A stretch of DNA of 64,000 nt from Rheinheimera mangrovi (GTDB lineage: Bacteria; Pseudomonadota; Gammaproteobacteria; Enterobacterales; Alteromonadaceae): NCBI RefSeq assembly GCF_003990335.1, contig NZ_CP034683.1, forward strand, positions 944,501 to 1,008,500, given 5' to 3'. Position numbers and translations under genes: made by a program. The notes under the pieces are model-generated. The model made no database searches. It saw only the letters and a list, made by a program, of their open reading frames with translations, and was not told where the DNA came from. Shown here piece by piece: positions 49,230 to 58,749 of the stretch (the first letter of the stretch is position 1; every line of letters starts with the position of its first letter).

Positions 49230-49847
49230 ATGAAAAAAATTAAAAAAACTTTACTCTTCTTATCACTGGCCTCAGTTCTGACTGGTTGCGCTACAGCCCC
49301 CCCAAAAAACAGCTCTAATTTGTGCGAAATATTCCGCGAGCATGACGACTGGTATGACGCTGCATCTGATATGCGTGATAAATGGGATGTGCCTATTCAT
49401 GTACCTATGGCGATAATGTATCAGGAAAGTAGCTTTAAGCACGATGCACAGCCACCTATGGAGTACTGGTTTGGTTTTATTCCCGTAGGGCGTGCCAGTA
49501 CGGCTTATGGTTACGCTCAGGTGAAAGATGAAACCTGGGAAGATTATGGCCGAGAAACGGGAAGCTATTTTGCGGCGCGCTCAAACTTTGAAGATGCTCT
49601 GGATTTTATGGGTTGGTATATCAATAAAAGCAGTCGTATTAACAAAGTGTCGAAGTCGGATGCTTATGCGCAGTACCTGAACTACCACGAGGGCTGGGGT
49701 GGCTATAAACGTGGCAGTTACTATAAAAAGCGCTGGTTGATGGAAACCTCCCGCAAGGTACAACAAAGAGCGACTATGTATCAGCGCCAGTTACAGAGCT
49801 GCGAAGAAGAATTTAAAAGCGGCTGGTTTTTTGGCTTATTTGGTTAA
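49230..49847 (+). CDS. lipoprotein with transglycosylase SLT-like domain
   Basis: 205 residues. Lipoprotein signal MKKIKKTLLFLSLASVLTGC with lipobox LTGC. The SLT-like core contains VPMAIMYQESSF, in which Glu is the likely catalytic acid, then STAYGYAQVKDETW and LNYHEGWGGYKRGSY, matching the goose-lysozyme/Slt pattern. Probably cleaves peptidoglycan glycan strands at the outer-membrane inner face. The exact family member is not recognised. Confidence 0.82.
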   Translation: MKKIKKTLLFLSLASVLTGCATAPPKNSSNLCEIFREHDDWYDAASDMRDKWDVPIHVPMAIMYQESSFKHDAQPPMEYWFGFIPVGRASTAYGYAQVKDETWEDYGRETGSYFAARSNFEDALDFMGWYINKSSRINKVSKSDAYAQYLNYHEGWGGYKRGSYYKKRWLMETSRKVQQRATMYQRQLQSCEEEFKSGWFFGLFG

Positions 49848-49879
49848 TCGAACACAGCCTTGTACAGGAAGATGGTTTT

Positions 49880-49909
49880 GTAAGGGCGCTGTTTATTCGC
49901 GCCCGTCTC
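49880..49909. repeat. single REP-like palindrome
   Basis: GTAAGGGCGC ... GCGCCCGTCTC; resembles the 13098-13122 unit at both ends (GTA-GGGCG and CGCCCGTCT) while the inner stem differs. Lies between convergent genes, like the first copy. Confidence 0.55.
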
Positions 49910-49937
49910 AAATTTTAATTCAAGTACAACGGATATA

Positions 49938-51206
49938 TTAATCCCTTTGCAAGTGGGGCATTAATCGCACTGTTTTAATCATATTATCCTGCACTTCGAT
50001 AATCTCCATTGGGCAACCCGCCAGAGTTAAACCTAAACTGGCTTCCGGAATTTCTTCCAGATATTCCAATACCAGACCATTTAATGTTTTAGGGCCATCG
50101 GTTGGAAAGTTCAGCTGCATATCTCTGTTTAAGTCGCGCAGGTTAATACCACCGTCCACCAAAAAACTGCCATCGGCTTGAGGTTGAATTTCTTCATTCT
50201 GACTATCTGCTATGTCAGTAGTGAAATTACCTACCACTTCTTCGAGTATATCTTCTAAAGTCACCAACCCCTGAATATCACCGTATTCATCGACCACCAG
50301 ACCTATACGCTCTTTTGAACTTTGAAACTTATGCAGTTGAGTATTGAGTGGAGTGTTTTCCGGGATAAAGTAAATTTCCCGCACTGATCGTAATAACGAG
50401 GCTTTGTTTAGCTGTTCTTTTAATGCCAGACGAGCTAATTCACGGCTATGAATAAAACCCAATGCATCATCAACGCTGTCGCGGTATAACAATATACGGT
50501 TGTGTTGACTGTTAGATAGCTGACGCACTATATCTTTCCATTCGTCGTTGATATCCACCCCAACCAGCTCGTTGCGGGGGATCATAATATCTTCGACTGT
50601 GGCTTTTTCTAAATCCAGCACTCCGACCAGCATACTTTGGTGATGTTGCGGAATTAGAGCGCCAGCTTCATGCACTACAGTACGTAACTCTTCAGAGCTT
50701 AAACTGTTGCCATGGTGTTGCTCAGCACTGACGCCAAGCCATCTTAACAAGGTGTTACAGATTTTGTTCAGTAACCAGACCACAGGATAAAGCAGCTTCA
50801 TCAAGGGTTTGAGAGCCACTGAACTTGGGAAGGCGACTTTTTCAGGGTGTAAAGCAGCCAGCGTTTTGGGGGTTACTTCGCCAAAAATAAGAATAACCAG
50901 AGTAAGTGCTATACCAGCGATAACTATTCCGTAATCACCATAGAGCCTCATACCGATAAGGGTGGCAATGGATGATGCTGCTACATTAACCAGATTGTTA
51001 CCGACCAGAATTAAACCGATGAGCCTGTCGCGGCGTTCCAGCATGGCAGTTACACGCAGTGCAGCTTTGTGCTGTTCATTGGCCAGATGTTTAAGCTTGT
51101 ATGGATTCACCGACATCATGCCGGTTTCAGAAGCTGAGAAGAATGCAGAACATAACACCAGCAGTCCCAGAATTATAAAAAGGGTACTGGTTGAGATCTC
51201 GTCCAA
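49938..51206 (-). CDS. corB: CorB/YfjD-type CNNM family membrane protein
   Basis: 422 residues. DUF21 membrane domain with about four helices (LFIILGLLVLCSAFFSASET, GVVTPK-like FGEVTPKTLAALHPEKV), a CBS pair at about 200-320 (DIMIPRNELVGVDI; RIGLVVDEYGDIQGLVTLED) and a C-terminal CorC/HlyC domain (DGSFLVDGGINLRDLNRD). CNNM/CorC proteins act in Mg2+ or Co2+ efflux. Lies directly downstream of ypjD in the same orientation. Confidence 0.93.
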   Translation of the reverse strand: MDEISTSTLFIILGLLVLCSAFFSASETGMMSVNPYKLKHLANEQHKAALRVTAMLERRDRLIGLILVGNNLVNVAASSIATLIGMRLYGDYGIVIAGIALTLVILIFGEVTPKTLAALHPEKVAFPSSVALKPLMKLLYPVVWLLNKICNTLLRWLGVSAEQHHGNSLSSEELRTVVHEAGALIPQHHQSMLVGVLDLEKATVEDIMIPRNELVGVDINDEWKDIVRQLSNSQHNRILLYRDSVDDALGFIHSRELARLALKEQLNKASLLRSVREIYFIPENTPLNTQLHKFQSSKERIGLVVDEYGDIQGLVTLEDILEEVVGNFTTDIADSQNEEIQPQADGSFLVDGGINLRDLNRDMQLNFPTDGPKTLNGLVLEYLEEIPEASLGLTLAGCPMEIIEVQDNMIKTVRLMPHLQRD

Positions 51207-51298
51207 AAGTAAGATACCTGTAGGGCTAATCGAAGTTATTTGATATTACGAACGGCCAATCAAGTCAAGACTTAATGGCCCCTAAGCAGAAAAAGCCA

Positions 51299-52108
51299 TT
51301 ATCCGAGCCGGTCAAGCAGCACTTCACGAACAAAACGACTGCCAAAATAAGCCAGCGTCAGTAAAATACTGCCAGTAAAGGTTAAAGCAATGGCCAAGCG
51401 ACCACGCCAGCCTAATTGAGCATGGCCCCATAACAACACAACAAATACCAGAAAAGCGATGGAGCTTAGTATGTTTTTATGCAGGTTTTGCGCGGCCAGC
51501 CAGTTATCCGTAAAAGCGGCACCACTGAATAAAGTTAAACCCAGTAATAAAGTACCCAGCAATAATACTCTGAACTGCAACTGTTCCACTTGAAGCAGCG
51601 GCGGTAAAAACTGATTGCCCAGCATAAAATCCTTTTGTTTCAGTTTTTTGCTGATGTAGTGCACTTGCAGCGAATGTAAAGTGGCCACTATTAATAAGGT
51701 GTAAGCCACAAATGCCACTATGATATGCATCAGCAAAATAGGGCTATGTTCAAAATGCTGCATTTGCACTTCAGCAGGCAATACTAAAATAGCCAGCTGA
51801 GTCAGGGCAGAAAAGCCGTACACGATGGGTAACAACAGAACAGTAGGAGTGCGCAAAGCGGTAATAGTAATAGCAGTGCTAATCAGCCAGCACACCAATG
51901 AAATCACATTCAGCAGGCTAAAATTCTGACCCGAGTCGGCAAAAATCGAATCAGCCAGAAAAAGCATATGGCTAACAATGGCCAACAAAGCCGCACTGAA
52001 CATTAATTTATAGTTAGGGCCTTGTGGATGCACCAGGCGGGACAATACCATGCCGGTTGCCAGCAGATAACCAATCAATGCCACACCGGGTAACAGCTCA
52101 ACTAACAT
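51299..52108 (-). CDS. ypjD: YpjD, CcsA-like cytochrome c assembly family membrane protein
   Basis: 269 residues with about eight membrane helices. CcsA/ResC-like fold; the conserved His pattern is seen in PILLMHIIVAFVAYTLL and near the end in LLWGHAQLGWRGR. Divergent from ffh and upstream of corB, as in Escherichia coli (ypjD-yfjD). The precise role is unknown; heme handling is suggested only by family. Confidence 0.88.
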   Translation of the reverse strand: MLVELLPGVALIGYLLATGMVLSRLVHPQGPNYKLMFSAALLAIVSHMLFLADSIFADSGQNFSLLNVISLVCWLISTAITITALRTPTVLLLPIVYGFSALTQLAILVLPAEVQMQHFEHSPILLMHIIVAFVAYTLLIVATLHSLQVHYISKKLKQKDFMLGNQFLPPLLQVEQLQFRVLLLGTLLLGLTLFSGAAFTDNWLAAQNLHKNILSSIAFLVFVVLLWGHAQLGWRGRLAIALTFTGSILLTLAYFGSRFVREVLLDRLG

Positions 52109-52216
52109 AAATCAGATCCTGTTGATTCGTGAAGATTTAACATTCTATTGCAAATTACTCGCATTTGACAGTGTAAGCTTGTGTATTCAGAGTAACTGCT
52201 TCTGCTCAGATGGCGG

Positions 52217-52245
52217 CTGACTCCTTTAACCAGCTGGGGTATAAT
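52217..52245 (+). promoter_or_regulatory. sigma-70 promoter of ffh
   Basis: CTGACT at 52217-52222, a 17-base spacer, TATAAT at 52240-52245. About 30 bases ahead of the ffh start. Confidence 0.75.
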
Positions 52246-52275
52246 CCGGCCATATTGTATATCAGGTGCTAAGTT

Positions 52276-53643
52276 ATGTTTGAAAACCTGTCGGACCGCC
52301 TAACCAAAACGCTGAAGAACATCAGTGGTCGTGGTCGTTTAACTGAAGATAATATCAAAGAAACCTTACGTGAAGTACGGATGGCTTTATTAGAGGCCGA
52401 CGTGGCTTTGCCTGTGGTTCGTGATTTTGTCAATCAGGTGAAAGAACGTTCTGTTGGTATTGAAGTCAGCAAAAGTCTGACACCAGGTCAGGAATTTCTG
52501 AAAATCGTCCGCAAAGCTTTAGAAGATGCCATGGGCGAGGCCAACGAAGAACTGGCTTTGAATGTTCAGCCGCCCGCTGTTGTATTAATGGCAGGTTTAC
52601 AAGGTGCGGGTAAAACCACCTCTGTGGCTAAGTTAGCCAAATTTTTAAAAGAGCGGAAGAAGAAAAAAGTATTAGTGGTCTCTGCGGATATCTATCGTCC
52701 TGCTGCTATTAAACAGTTAGAGACGCTGGCAAAAGAAGTAGGTGTTGAATTCTTCCCTAGCGATGTTGGCCAGAAGCCTATAGACATAGTGAACGCTGCG
52801 ATAGCTCACGCCCGCTTACAAATTTTTGATGTGCTTTTAGTCGACACCGCCGGTCGTCTGCATGTTGACGAAGAAATGATGGGTGAAATCAAAGCGCTGC
52901 ATGCTGCGGTAAAACCTGTAGAAACTTTGTTTGTGGTCGATGCCATGACGGGTCAGGATGCAGCCAATACAGCTAAAGCTTTTAACGAAGCTTTGCCTTT
53001 AACAGGCGTGATCCTGACCAAAGCTGATGGTGACGCCCGTGGTGGTGCTGCTTTATCTATTCGTCATATCACAGGCAAGCCGATTAAGTTTATCGGTATG
53101 GGCGAAAAAACTGACGCCTTAGAGCCATTCCATCCGGATCGTATTGCCTCCCGTATTCTGGGCATGGGCGATGTGATGAGTCTGATTGAGCAAATCGAGC
53201 AGAAGGTCGACAAAGAACAAGCTGCTAAAGTGGCAGCCAAAGTGATGAAAGGGCAGGGCTTTAGTTTAGAAGACTTCCGCGACCAACTCGTGCAGATGCG
53301 CAGTATGGGTGGCATGATGTCGATGCTGGATAAATTACCCGGTATGAAAAACTTACCAGCTGGTGCTATGGATCAGATGGGCAATAAGCAGTTCAATAAA
53401 ATGGAAGCCATTATTAATTCCATGACGAAAAAAGAACGTTTATTTCCTGATTTGATTAAAGGCTCACGCAAAAAACGCATAGCAGCAGGTTCAGGTACTC
53501 AGGTACAGGATGTGAACCAGTTGCTGAAACAATTTACCCAAATGCAGAAAATGATGAAGCAGATGTCCGGCAAAGGCGGCTTGATGAAAATGATGCGTAG
53601 TATGGGCGGTAAGTTGCCACCTGGCTTATTACCTCCGCGTTAA
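52276..53643 (+). CDS. ffh: signal recognition particle protein Ffh
   Basis: 455 residues. N domain helices (FENLSDRLTKTLKNISG), NG GTPase with GLQGAGKTT (about 107), DTAGRLHVDEEMM (about 190), TKADGDARGG (about 247), then a Met-rich M domain (MRSMGGMMSMLDKLPG, QMQKMMKQMSGKGG) that binds signal peptides and 4.5S RNA. ATG 52276 is preceded by AGGTGCTAAGTT. Followed by the rpsP operon promoter. Confidence 0.97.
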   Translation: MFENLSDRLTKTLKNISGRGRLTEDNIKETLREVRMALLEADVALPVVRDFVNQVKERSVGIEVSKSLTPGQEFLKIVRKALEDAMGEANEELALNVQPPAVVLMAGLQGAGKTTSVAKLAKFLKERKKKKVLVVSADIYRPAAIKQLETLAKEVGVEFFPSDVGQKPIDIVNAAIAHARLQIFDVLLVDTAGRLHVDEEMMGEIKALHAAVKPVETLFVVDAMTGQDAANTAKAFNEALPLTGVILTKADGDARGGAALSIRHITGKPIKFIGMGEKTDALEPFHPDRIASRILGMGDVMSLIEQIEQKVDKEQAAKVAAKVMKGQGFSLEDFRDQLVQMRSMGGMMSMLDKLPGMKNLPAGAMDQMGNKQFNKMEAIINSMTKKERLFPDLIKGSRKKRIAAGSGTQVQDVNQLLKQFTQMQKMMKQMSGKGGLMKMMRSMGGKLPPGLLPPR

Positions 53644-53712
53644 ATCCGTTTTTCAGCTCTGTCCCCTGGGCTTTGGTATTTGCGTAAATATGCGGCCAAA
53701 GCCCGAAAAACC

Positions 53713-53740
53713 TTGCAAAGCAGGCAAAAATCCGTACAAT
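53713..53740 (+). promoter_or_regulatory. sigma-70 promoter of the rpsP operon
   Basis: TTGCAA at 53713-53718, a 16-base spacer, TACAAT at 53735-53740. Transcription would begin about 53747, right at the base of the hairpin that follows. Confidence 0.65.
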
Positions 53741-53746
53741 TCACCG

Positions 53747-53782
53747 ACCCCACGGTCTGACCGCGGGGTTTGTTATTTTTTT
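53747..53782 (+). terminator. attenuator-like hairpin in rpsP leader
   Basis: ACCCC-ACGGT-CTG-ACCGC-GGGGT stem with one A/C mismatch, then TTGTTATTTTTTT. Placed between the likely rpsP start site and the gene, so it is either the ffh terminator or a leader attenuator for the ribosomal operon. Confidence 0.65.
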
Positions 53783-53810
53783 AAATCCTGAACGATTATT
53801 AGAGGACGGT

Positions 53811-54062
53811 ATGGTAACTATTCGTTTACAACGTGGTGGCGCGAAAAAGCGTCCATTTTACCAAGTTGTGGTAGCGGACAGCCGTTTTGCTCGTGATGGC
53901 CGCTTTATTGAGCGCGTGGGTTTCTTCAACCCAATCGCTGGCGGTGCAGAAGAGCAAACGCGTATTGACTTAGAGCGTATCAACCACTGGGTATCGCAAG
54001 GCGCTTCTTTAAGCGACCGCGTTGCTTCATTGGTGAAAGCTGCTAAGAAAGCTGCTGCTTAA
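53811..54062 (+). CDS. rpsP: 30S ribosomal protein S16
   Basis: 83 residues starting [20 protein letters not shown], the standard S16 N-terminus, with [14 protein letters not shown]. Ribosome site AGAGGA before ATG 53811. First gene of rpsP-rimM-trmD-rplS. Confidence 0.98.
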   Translation: MVTIRLQRGGAKKRPFYQVVVADSRFARDGRFIERVGFFNPIAGGAEEQTRIDLERINHWVSQGASLSDRVASLVKAAKKAAA

Positions 54063-54090
54063 TAGCTAAAATAAAGGTCGGAGTTTCACC

Positions 54091-54618
54091 TTGAACGGTA
54101 AAGATTTAGTTGTCTTAGGTAAGTTTGGCGCTGTTTACGGCATCAACGGGTGGCTAAAAGTAAACTCCTATACCGATGTCCCGGAAGGGATTTTTGATTA
54201 CACACCCTGGCAAATTCAACTGCAGGGTAACTGGCGTCAAGTGCAGATCAGCAGTAAAAAACGACATGGCAATGGCCTGATCGTCAAACTGGCTGAAGTG
54301 TCTGACCGTGACCAGGCTCAACTCTACGTGAATGCGGATATCGCAGTAGAGCGTTCTGCATTACCCCAGCTTGCTGAGGGTGATTACTACTGGCGTGACC
54401 TGATGGGCATGGCTGTAGTGAACGAGGCTGGTTATCACTTAGGTGAAGTGGTCGACATGATGGAAACTGGCTCAAACGACGTTCTTGTTGTGAAAGCCAA
54501 TAAATCCGATGCATTTGGCAAGACGGAGCGTTTACTCCCTTTCCTGACTGACTCTGTCATTAAGGATGTGAATAACGCTGAACGACGTATCTTAGTAGAC
54601 TGGGATCCGGACTTTTAA
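54091..54618 (+). CDS. rimM: 16S rRNA processing protein RimM
   Basis: 175 residues from a TTG start with GGTCGGAG upstream. Contains [30 protein letters not shown] and the PRC-barrel segment [11 protein letters not shown]; ends [13 protein letters not shown]. Helps assemble the 30S head by binding S19. Its TAA overlaps the ATG of trmD by one base. Confidence 0.96.
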   Translation: MNGKDLVVLGKFGAVYGINGWLKVNSYTDVPEGIFDYTPWQIQLQGNWRQVQISSKKRHGNGLIVKLAEVSDRDQAQLYVNADIAVERSALPQLAEGDYYWRDLMGMAVVNEAGYHLGEVVDMMETGSNDVLVVKANKSDAFGKTERLLPFLTDSVIKDVNNAERRILVDWDPDF

Positions 54619-55394
54619 TGTCGCAACAAGCTGGATTGTGGGTTGGGGTTGTTACTCTGTTTCCGCAAATGTTTGATGCTATTACAAAGTTTGGTGTAAC
54701 AAGCCGCGCTGTAAAGCAGGGTTTGTTACAGGTTGAGTGCTGGAATCCGCGAGATTATACCAGCGACAAACACAATACCGTCGATGATCGCCCCTTTGGT
54801 GGTGGTCCAGGCATGCTAATGATGGTACAGCCGCTGACCGACGCAATCCGCGCCGCCAAGCAAGCTGCCGGAGAGAATGTACATACGGTGTATTTGTCGC
54901 CGCAAGGCCGCAAATTAGACCAAAAAGGTGTACAGGAACTTGCACGTTACCCGAAACTGCTGCTAGTGGCAGGCCGTTACGAAGGCATTGATGAACGCGT
55001 AATTGAAACCGAAATTGACGAAGAATGGTCAATTGGGGATTACGTGCTGAGTGGAGGCGAGTTGCCTGCGATGACGCTGATTGATGCGGTGTCGCGACTG
55101 GTACCAGGCGTACTGGGGCACGAAGAGTCGGCAGAACAGGATTCGTTTGCAACTGGTTTGTTAGACTGCCCACACTACACCAGACCTGCGGTGTTAGCAG
55201 ACAAAGAGGTTCCACCGGTGTTGCTGAGTGGACACCATGAAAATATAAGACGCTGGCGTCTGAAACAGGCTCTTGGTAGAACCTGGTTAAGACGGCCGGA
55301 TATGTTAAATGCCCTGGCTCTGACTAAGGAGCAACGCAAATTACTGGATGAATTCCAACAGGAACACCAGGCGTTGCAGCAACACGATAGTTAA
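54618..55394 (+). CDS. trmD: tRNA (guanine-37-N1)-methyltransferase
   Basis: 258 residues. SPOUT-class trefoil methyltransferase: [49 protein letters not shown] and [15 protein letters not shown]. Makes m1G37 and prevents +1 frameshifting. Overlaps rimM by one base. Confidence 0.97.
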   Translation: MSQQAGLWVGVVTLFPQMFDAITKFGVTSRAVKQGLLQVECWNPRDYTSDKHNTVDDRPFGGGPGMLMMVQPLTDAIRAAKQAAGENVHTVYLSPQGRKLDQKGVQELARYPKLLLVAGRYEGIDERVIETEIDEEWSIGDYVLSGGELPAMTLIDAVSRLVPGVLGHEESAEQDSFATGLLDCPHYTRPAVLADKEVPPVLLSGHHENIRRWRLKQALGRTWLRRPDMLNALALTKEQRKLLDEFQQEHQALQQHDS

Positions 55395-55416
55395 TTCCAG
55401 GTAAAGTGAGATTGTT

Positions 55417-55776
55417 ATGAGCAAAGTTAGCCAAAACATTATCAAGCAACTTGAAGACGAACAGTTAAAAACTGACGTGCCAGCATTTGGCCCAGGTGAC
55501 ACTGTAGTAGTTCAGGTTAAAGTAAAAGAAGGCGATAAAACTCGTCTGCAGGCTTACGAAGGCATCGTTATTGCTAAACGTAACCGTGGTCTGCATTCAT
55601 CTTTTACAGTTCGTAAAATTTCCAATGGCGAAGGTGTTGAGCGTGTATTCCAGACGCACAGCCCTATGATTGACAGCATTACGCTGAAACGCCGTGGTGC
55701 AGTTCGCCGTGCCAAGCTTTACTACTTACGCGATCGTTCAGGTAAATCAGCGCGTATCCGCGAAAAGCTTAACTAA
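55417..55776 (+). CDS. rplS: 50S ribosomal protein L19
   Basis: 119 residues; core [39 protein letters not shown] and [16 protein letters not shown] are standard L19. Last gene of the operon; a strong terminator follows. Confidence 0.98.
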   Translation: MSKVSQNIIKQLEDEQLKTDVPAFGPGDTVVVQVKVKEGDKTRLQAYEGIVIAKRNRGLHSSFTVRKISNGEGVERVFQTHSPMIDSITLKRRGAVRRAKLYYLRDRSGKSARIREKLN

Positions 55777-55784
55777 GCAACTGG

Positions 55785-55813
55785 AAAGGCTGACCTTGTG
55801 TCAGCCTTTTTTT
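55785..55813 (+). terminator. intrinsic terminator of the rpsP operon
   Basis: AAAGGCTGAC / GTCAGCCTTT stem with a 5-base loop, followed by T7. Confidence 0.88.
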
Positions 55814-55830
55814 ATGTCTTTACTTAGGCC

Positions 55831-56433
55831 ATGCATACCGAACTGCAAGCCGATTTAGTAGCCGCACTCGAAGCTTTCCTGTTATCCAGACAGGGAGAGA
55901 TCAGCGAGCAGGAATTGCTGCACCAATTAAAAGCCTTTTTCCCTGAACCCCGCACTCTTGCTGTTGATTCCTTGTTATTCCAACAACACTTTATTCTTTA
56001 TCATCATTTATTTGTACTGCAGGCACAGTGGCAGCAGGAACAAGTAGCTTTATTGCATATTGGTTACGCCAAAGTGATGATCTACACAGTCACAGCTTTA
56101 CCTGACAATGCAGTAGCCTTATGGCAAGAGCAGCAGGACAAAGCCGCTTATTATCTGGATTGGCAAAATATGCGGGCGATGACAGATGATAAATTACAGT
56201 CTGTGTTGACTGAGTTTTGGAAAAAGCTGGCGTTGTATCAGCAAAATAAAGCGCTCGACACCAGCCAGTTGCAGCAAAAGTGGCAGTTAAGCCACCCATA
56301 TTCTGTAGCCCAGTTGAAAAAAGTCTATCGACAGCAGGCGCTGCGTTTGCATCCGGATAAAGGCGGAGACGCTGCTGCTTTTCAGCTGTTGCAGCAGGAA
56401 TATCAATGGTTGCTAGCTGAGCTTTCTTTATAG
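55831..56433 (+). CDS. DnaJ-related protein with C-terminal J domain
   Basis: 200 residues. N-terminal DNAJ-related domain (LEAFLLSRQGEISEQELLHQLK core RQGEISEQELLHQLK) and a short C-terminal J domain with the obligatory HPD in LRLHPDKGGD. Such proteins may stimulate a DnaK ATPase; clients are unknown. ATG 55831 lacks a strong ribosome site (TTAGG). Confidence 0.85.
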   Translation: MHTELQADLVAALEAFLLSRQGEISEQELLHQLKAFFPEPRTLAVDSLLFQQHFILYHHLFVLQAQWQQEQVALLHIGYAKVMIYTVTALPDNAVALWQEQQDKAAYYLDWQNMRAMTDDKLQSVLTEFWKKLALYQQNKALDTSQLQQKWQLSHPYSVAQLKKVYRQQALRLHPDKGGDAAAFQLLQQEYQWLLAELSL

Positions 56434-56547
56434 AAAAGCACAGTAACTTAGCCTTTATCAATCACTTAGCAATATCCTCTTCTATCCTTACGTTATAAAG
56501 CCCACTACAATAGCTGTATTGTGTTGCAACGCGACAAGGACCCTAAA

Positions 56548-57774
56548 GTGGATTCCGCCAGTTTTATTGAAAAACGCCGTTTTATCGTCAAGCTTGGCAA
56601 AATGCTGCATAAGTTTGGTACACCAGCTTACCGTTTGGAAGCGCATTTACAGGAAGTTGCAAAACTGCTGCAGATCGGCGGTTCTTTTGCTATCACACCC
56701 ACTGTACTCACTTTTGTGCTTTGGATCCCTGGCGATGAAAATGAATACACTCACATCTCCCGAGTGACCCCTGGAGAGTTAGATTTAGGCGCTTTATCTT
56801 ACACAGACGAGCTGGTGGATGCGCTTGCCAGCAGCAAACTGACTTTGCAGGATGTGAATCAGCGGCTCGATCAAATAGCAGCAGCGCCCAACCCTTATTC
56901 ACGTTGGGCTACCTTCGCGGCTTTCGGCGCCGCAGGGGGCGCTTTTGCCATGTTAATGCGTGCAAGCTGGCACGATGTGTTTTGGTCCACAGTGCTGAGC
57001 CTAATAGTGTATTTGTTTGTACTCTGGTCGGCTAAATCACGCCGGGTGGCTCATATGTTGGAGCCATTGGTGGCTTTAGTCTCGGCACTACTGGCCGCAG
57101 CTGTTGCTGTTTATATTGATCCTATGATCAATGTGCCCTTGGTGGTTTTGTCCGCTATTATTGTCTTTATTCCCGGTTTAGCCTTAACTCTTGGATTAGC
57201 GGAGCTGGCAGCCCGTCACCTGGTATCGGGAACCGCCCGTGTGATGGATGCGGTGATGCTGTTGTTTAAGCTGTATTTTGGCGCCTTTTTAGGGATAGCT
57301 TTAGGTCAGATATTATTTGGCCAAATTCCACCGCAATTAGCGCCTTCTGTACCTCAGTGGACTAGCTGGCTGGCTGTGGCTATCTTATGTGGCAGCCTAG
57401 TAGTGGTGTTTAAAGCCAGGCTTAAGCATGCGCTTTGGGGGCTGGTATCGGGTTTTATTGCTTATGCTGCCAGCTTATGGGGGGCTTATTATCTTGGTTT
57501 GGCACTAGGTGCTTTCGTAGGGGCCTTTGCCGTAGGTTTATACGGCAACTTGTTTAACAGACTGATGAATGCGCCTGGTAGCATAGTTTCTCTGCAAGGA
57601 ATGATAGTGTTGGTCCCTGGTAGCAAGACTTATATAGGATTAAATGCTTTTGTTTCAGGCCAACAGATGGTATCAACTGAGCAATTAGGTCAGCAAACGT
57701 TTCTGATTTTTATGTCGTTGGTGGCAGGCTTTATTTTTGCTAACGTGGCATTACCGCCGAGAAAGGCGTTGTAG
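56548..57774 (+). CDS. threonine/serine exporter, ThrE family (fused YjjP-YjjB)
   Basis: 408 residues from GTG 56548, chosen because AAGGA lies seven bases upstream; GTG 56521 has none. N-terminal cytoplasmic ThrE part (FIVKLGKMLHKFGTPAYRLE) followed by about ten membrane helices. Single polypeptide covers both halves that Escherichia coli splits into YjjP and YjjB. C-terminal half has FNRLMNAPGSIVSLQGMIVLVPGSK in shorter cores (LQGMIVLVPGSKTY). Exports Thr/Ser or related small acids. Confidence 0.88.
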   Translation: MDSASFIEKRRFIVKLGKMLHKFGTPAYRLEAHLQEVAKLLQIGGSFAITPTVLTFVLWIPGDENEYTHISRVTPGELDLGALSYTDELVDALASSKLTLQDVNQRLDQIAAAPNPYSRWATFAAFGAAGGAFAMLMRASWHDVFWSTVLSLIVYLFVLWSAKSRRVAHMLEPLVALVSALLAAAVAVYIDPMINVPLVVLSAIIVFIPGLALTLGLAELAARHLVSGTARVMDAVMLLFKLYFGAFLGIALGQILFGQIPPQLAPSVPQWTSWLAVAILCGSLVVVFKARLKHALWGLVSGFIAYAASLWGAYYLGLALGAFVGAFAVGLYGNLFNRLMNAPGSIVSLQGMIVLVPGSKTYIGLNAFVSGQQMVSTEQLGQQTFLIFMSLVAGFIFANVALPPRKAL

Positions 57775-57789
57775 CAAACTCGATTTTCG

Positions 57790-57910
57790 TTATACCCAAA
57801 GTAATTGATGTTGCAGTGCGACGACAAGCATTGGAGACCCCAGGAGCATAGTAGTCCTATGTTTCTATGGATTGAGGCGTATGCTCGCCAGAGACCAACG
57901 TTAATCCGCT
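57790..57910. repeat. degenerate ERIC-like element
   Basis: Starts TTATACCCAAAGTAATTG and continues TTGCAGTGCGACGACAAG, then GAGACCCCAGGAGCATAG; the right half (GATTGAGGCG...) is eroded and no clean GGGTATA end is seen. Matches the left half of the copy at 61725. Confidence 0.65.
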
Positions 57911-57972
57911 GAAACAAATGACTGGTGCGAGGATCATAGCGACGATGGCCCGTCAGGGCGAAGCCGGTAAAA

Positions 57973-58028
57973 GCATTGCCAACAGTTTGGCAATGCCCGG
58001 ATGAGCGCCAGTGGCTCTGTCCACTGGC
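57973..58028. other. two consecutive hairpins beyond the thrE gene
   Basis: GCATTGCCAA / TTGGCAATGC at 57973-57996 and GCCAGTGG / CCACTGGC at 58007-58028. Neither has a T run, but the region 57911-58069 has no gene and lies between convergent stops, so both may limit read-through or belong to a decayed repeat. Confidence 0.5.
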
Positions 58029-58069
58029 CGGAACACTTTGCAGGACAGCAAAATGTAAAAAAGCTGCGA

Positions 58070-58648
58070 TTAACGCAGCTCTTGTAGTAACTTCTCTAAG
58101 CGGTCTTTTAAGTCGCTAAATAACAGTGGTTTTCGCATCAATTGGACAGTGTCAGGTAAACCGCCTCCGGCTACAATTTCTGCATCTGTTAAGGCTGTGA
58201 CCACGATGATTTTCATATTTTCATGGCGTGAAGATAATTTCAGTTCACGGATCATTTGAAAACCATCCAGCTCAGGCATCTGCAAATCTGTGATCAGAAT
58301 TTGTGGTGCCCATTCGCCAATTTTTAATAAACCAGCTATACCGTTAGTGACAGACTGCAAACTGATAGGTAAGCCCCAAGATTCAATTTGCAGGCTATAA
58401 AGTTGTTTTAGTAACTCATCATCTTCCGCCAAGAGAATGCGAACTGAATTATCAACAGGTTGAGTTTGATTTTTCAGCAGAAGGCGTTCGACAGAAGATT
58501 GAGTGACTCGACGGTGACCACCTGGAGTTTTCCAGGCGTCCAGAGCTCCTTTTTCCACCCACAACTGCACGGTGCGTAAAGAAACACCAAGTAAATCAGC
58601 AGCTTGTTGAGTCGATAATAAAGGTTCTGTGTGCTTACTTTTGTTCAT
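58070..58648 (-). CDS. response regulator with N-terminal MerR/excisionase-type HTH
   Basis: 192 residues. Residues 10-58 form a MerR/excisionase-like helix-turn-helix (LSTQQAADLLGVSLRTVQLW, then GHRRVTQSSVERLL); residues 68-188 are a receiver domain with the acidic pair AEDDE, phospho-acceptor Asp in ILITDLQMPELDG, Thr in VVTALTD and Lys in MRKPL. The DNA-binding part precedes the receiver, opposite to usual regulators. No kinase gene is adjacent, so the partner is unknown. Confidence 0.9.
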   Translation of the reverse strand: MNKSKHTEPLLSTQQAADLLGVSLRTVQLWVEKGALDAWKTPGGHRRVTQSSVERLLLKNQTQPVDNSVRILLAEDDELLKQLYSLQIESWGLPISLQSVTNGIAGLLKIGEWAPQILITDLQMPELDGFQMIRELKLSSRHENMKIIVVTALTDAEIVAGGGLPDTVQLMRKPLLFSDLKDRLEKLLQELR

Positions 58649-58749
58649 ACTGGCTAATGGGTATCATATTTTGTATTTTTATCAATTCTAGACGAGAACA
58701 CTGGCTGCTGTCACTTTATTTTTGTGAATTTCAACCGCTTTTTTTTCAC

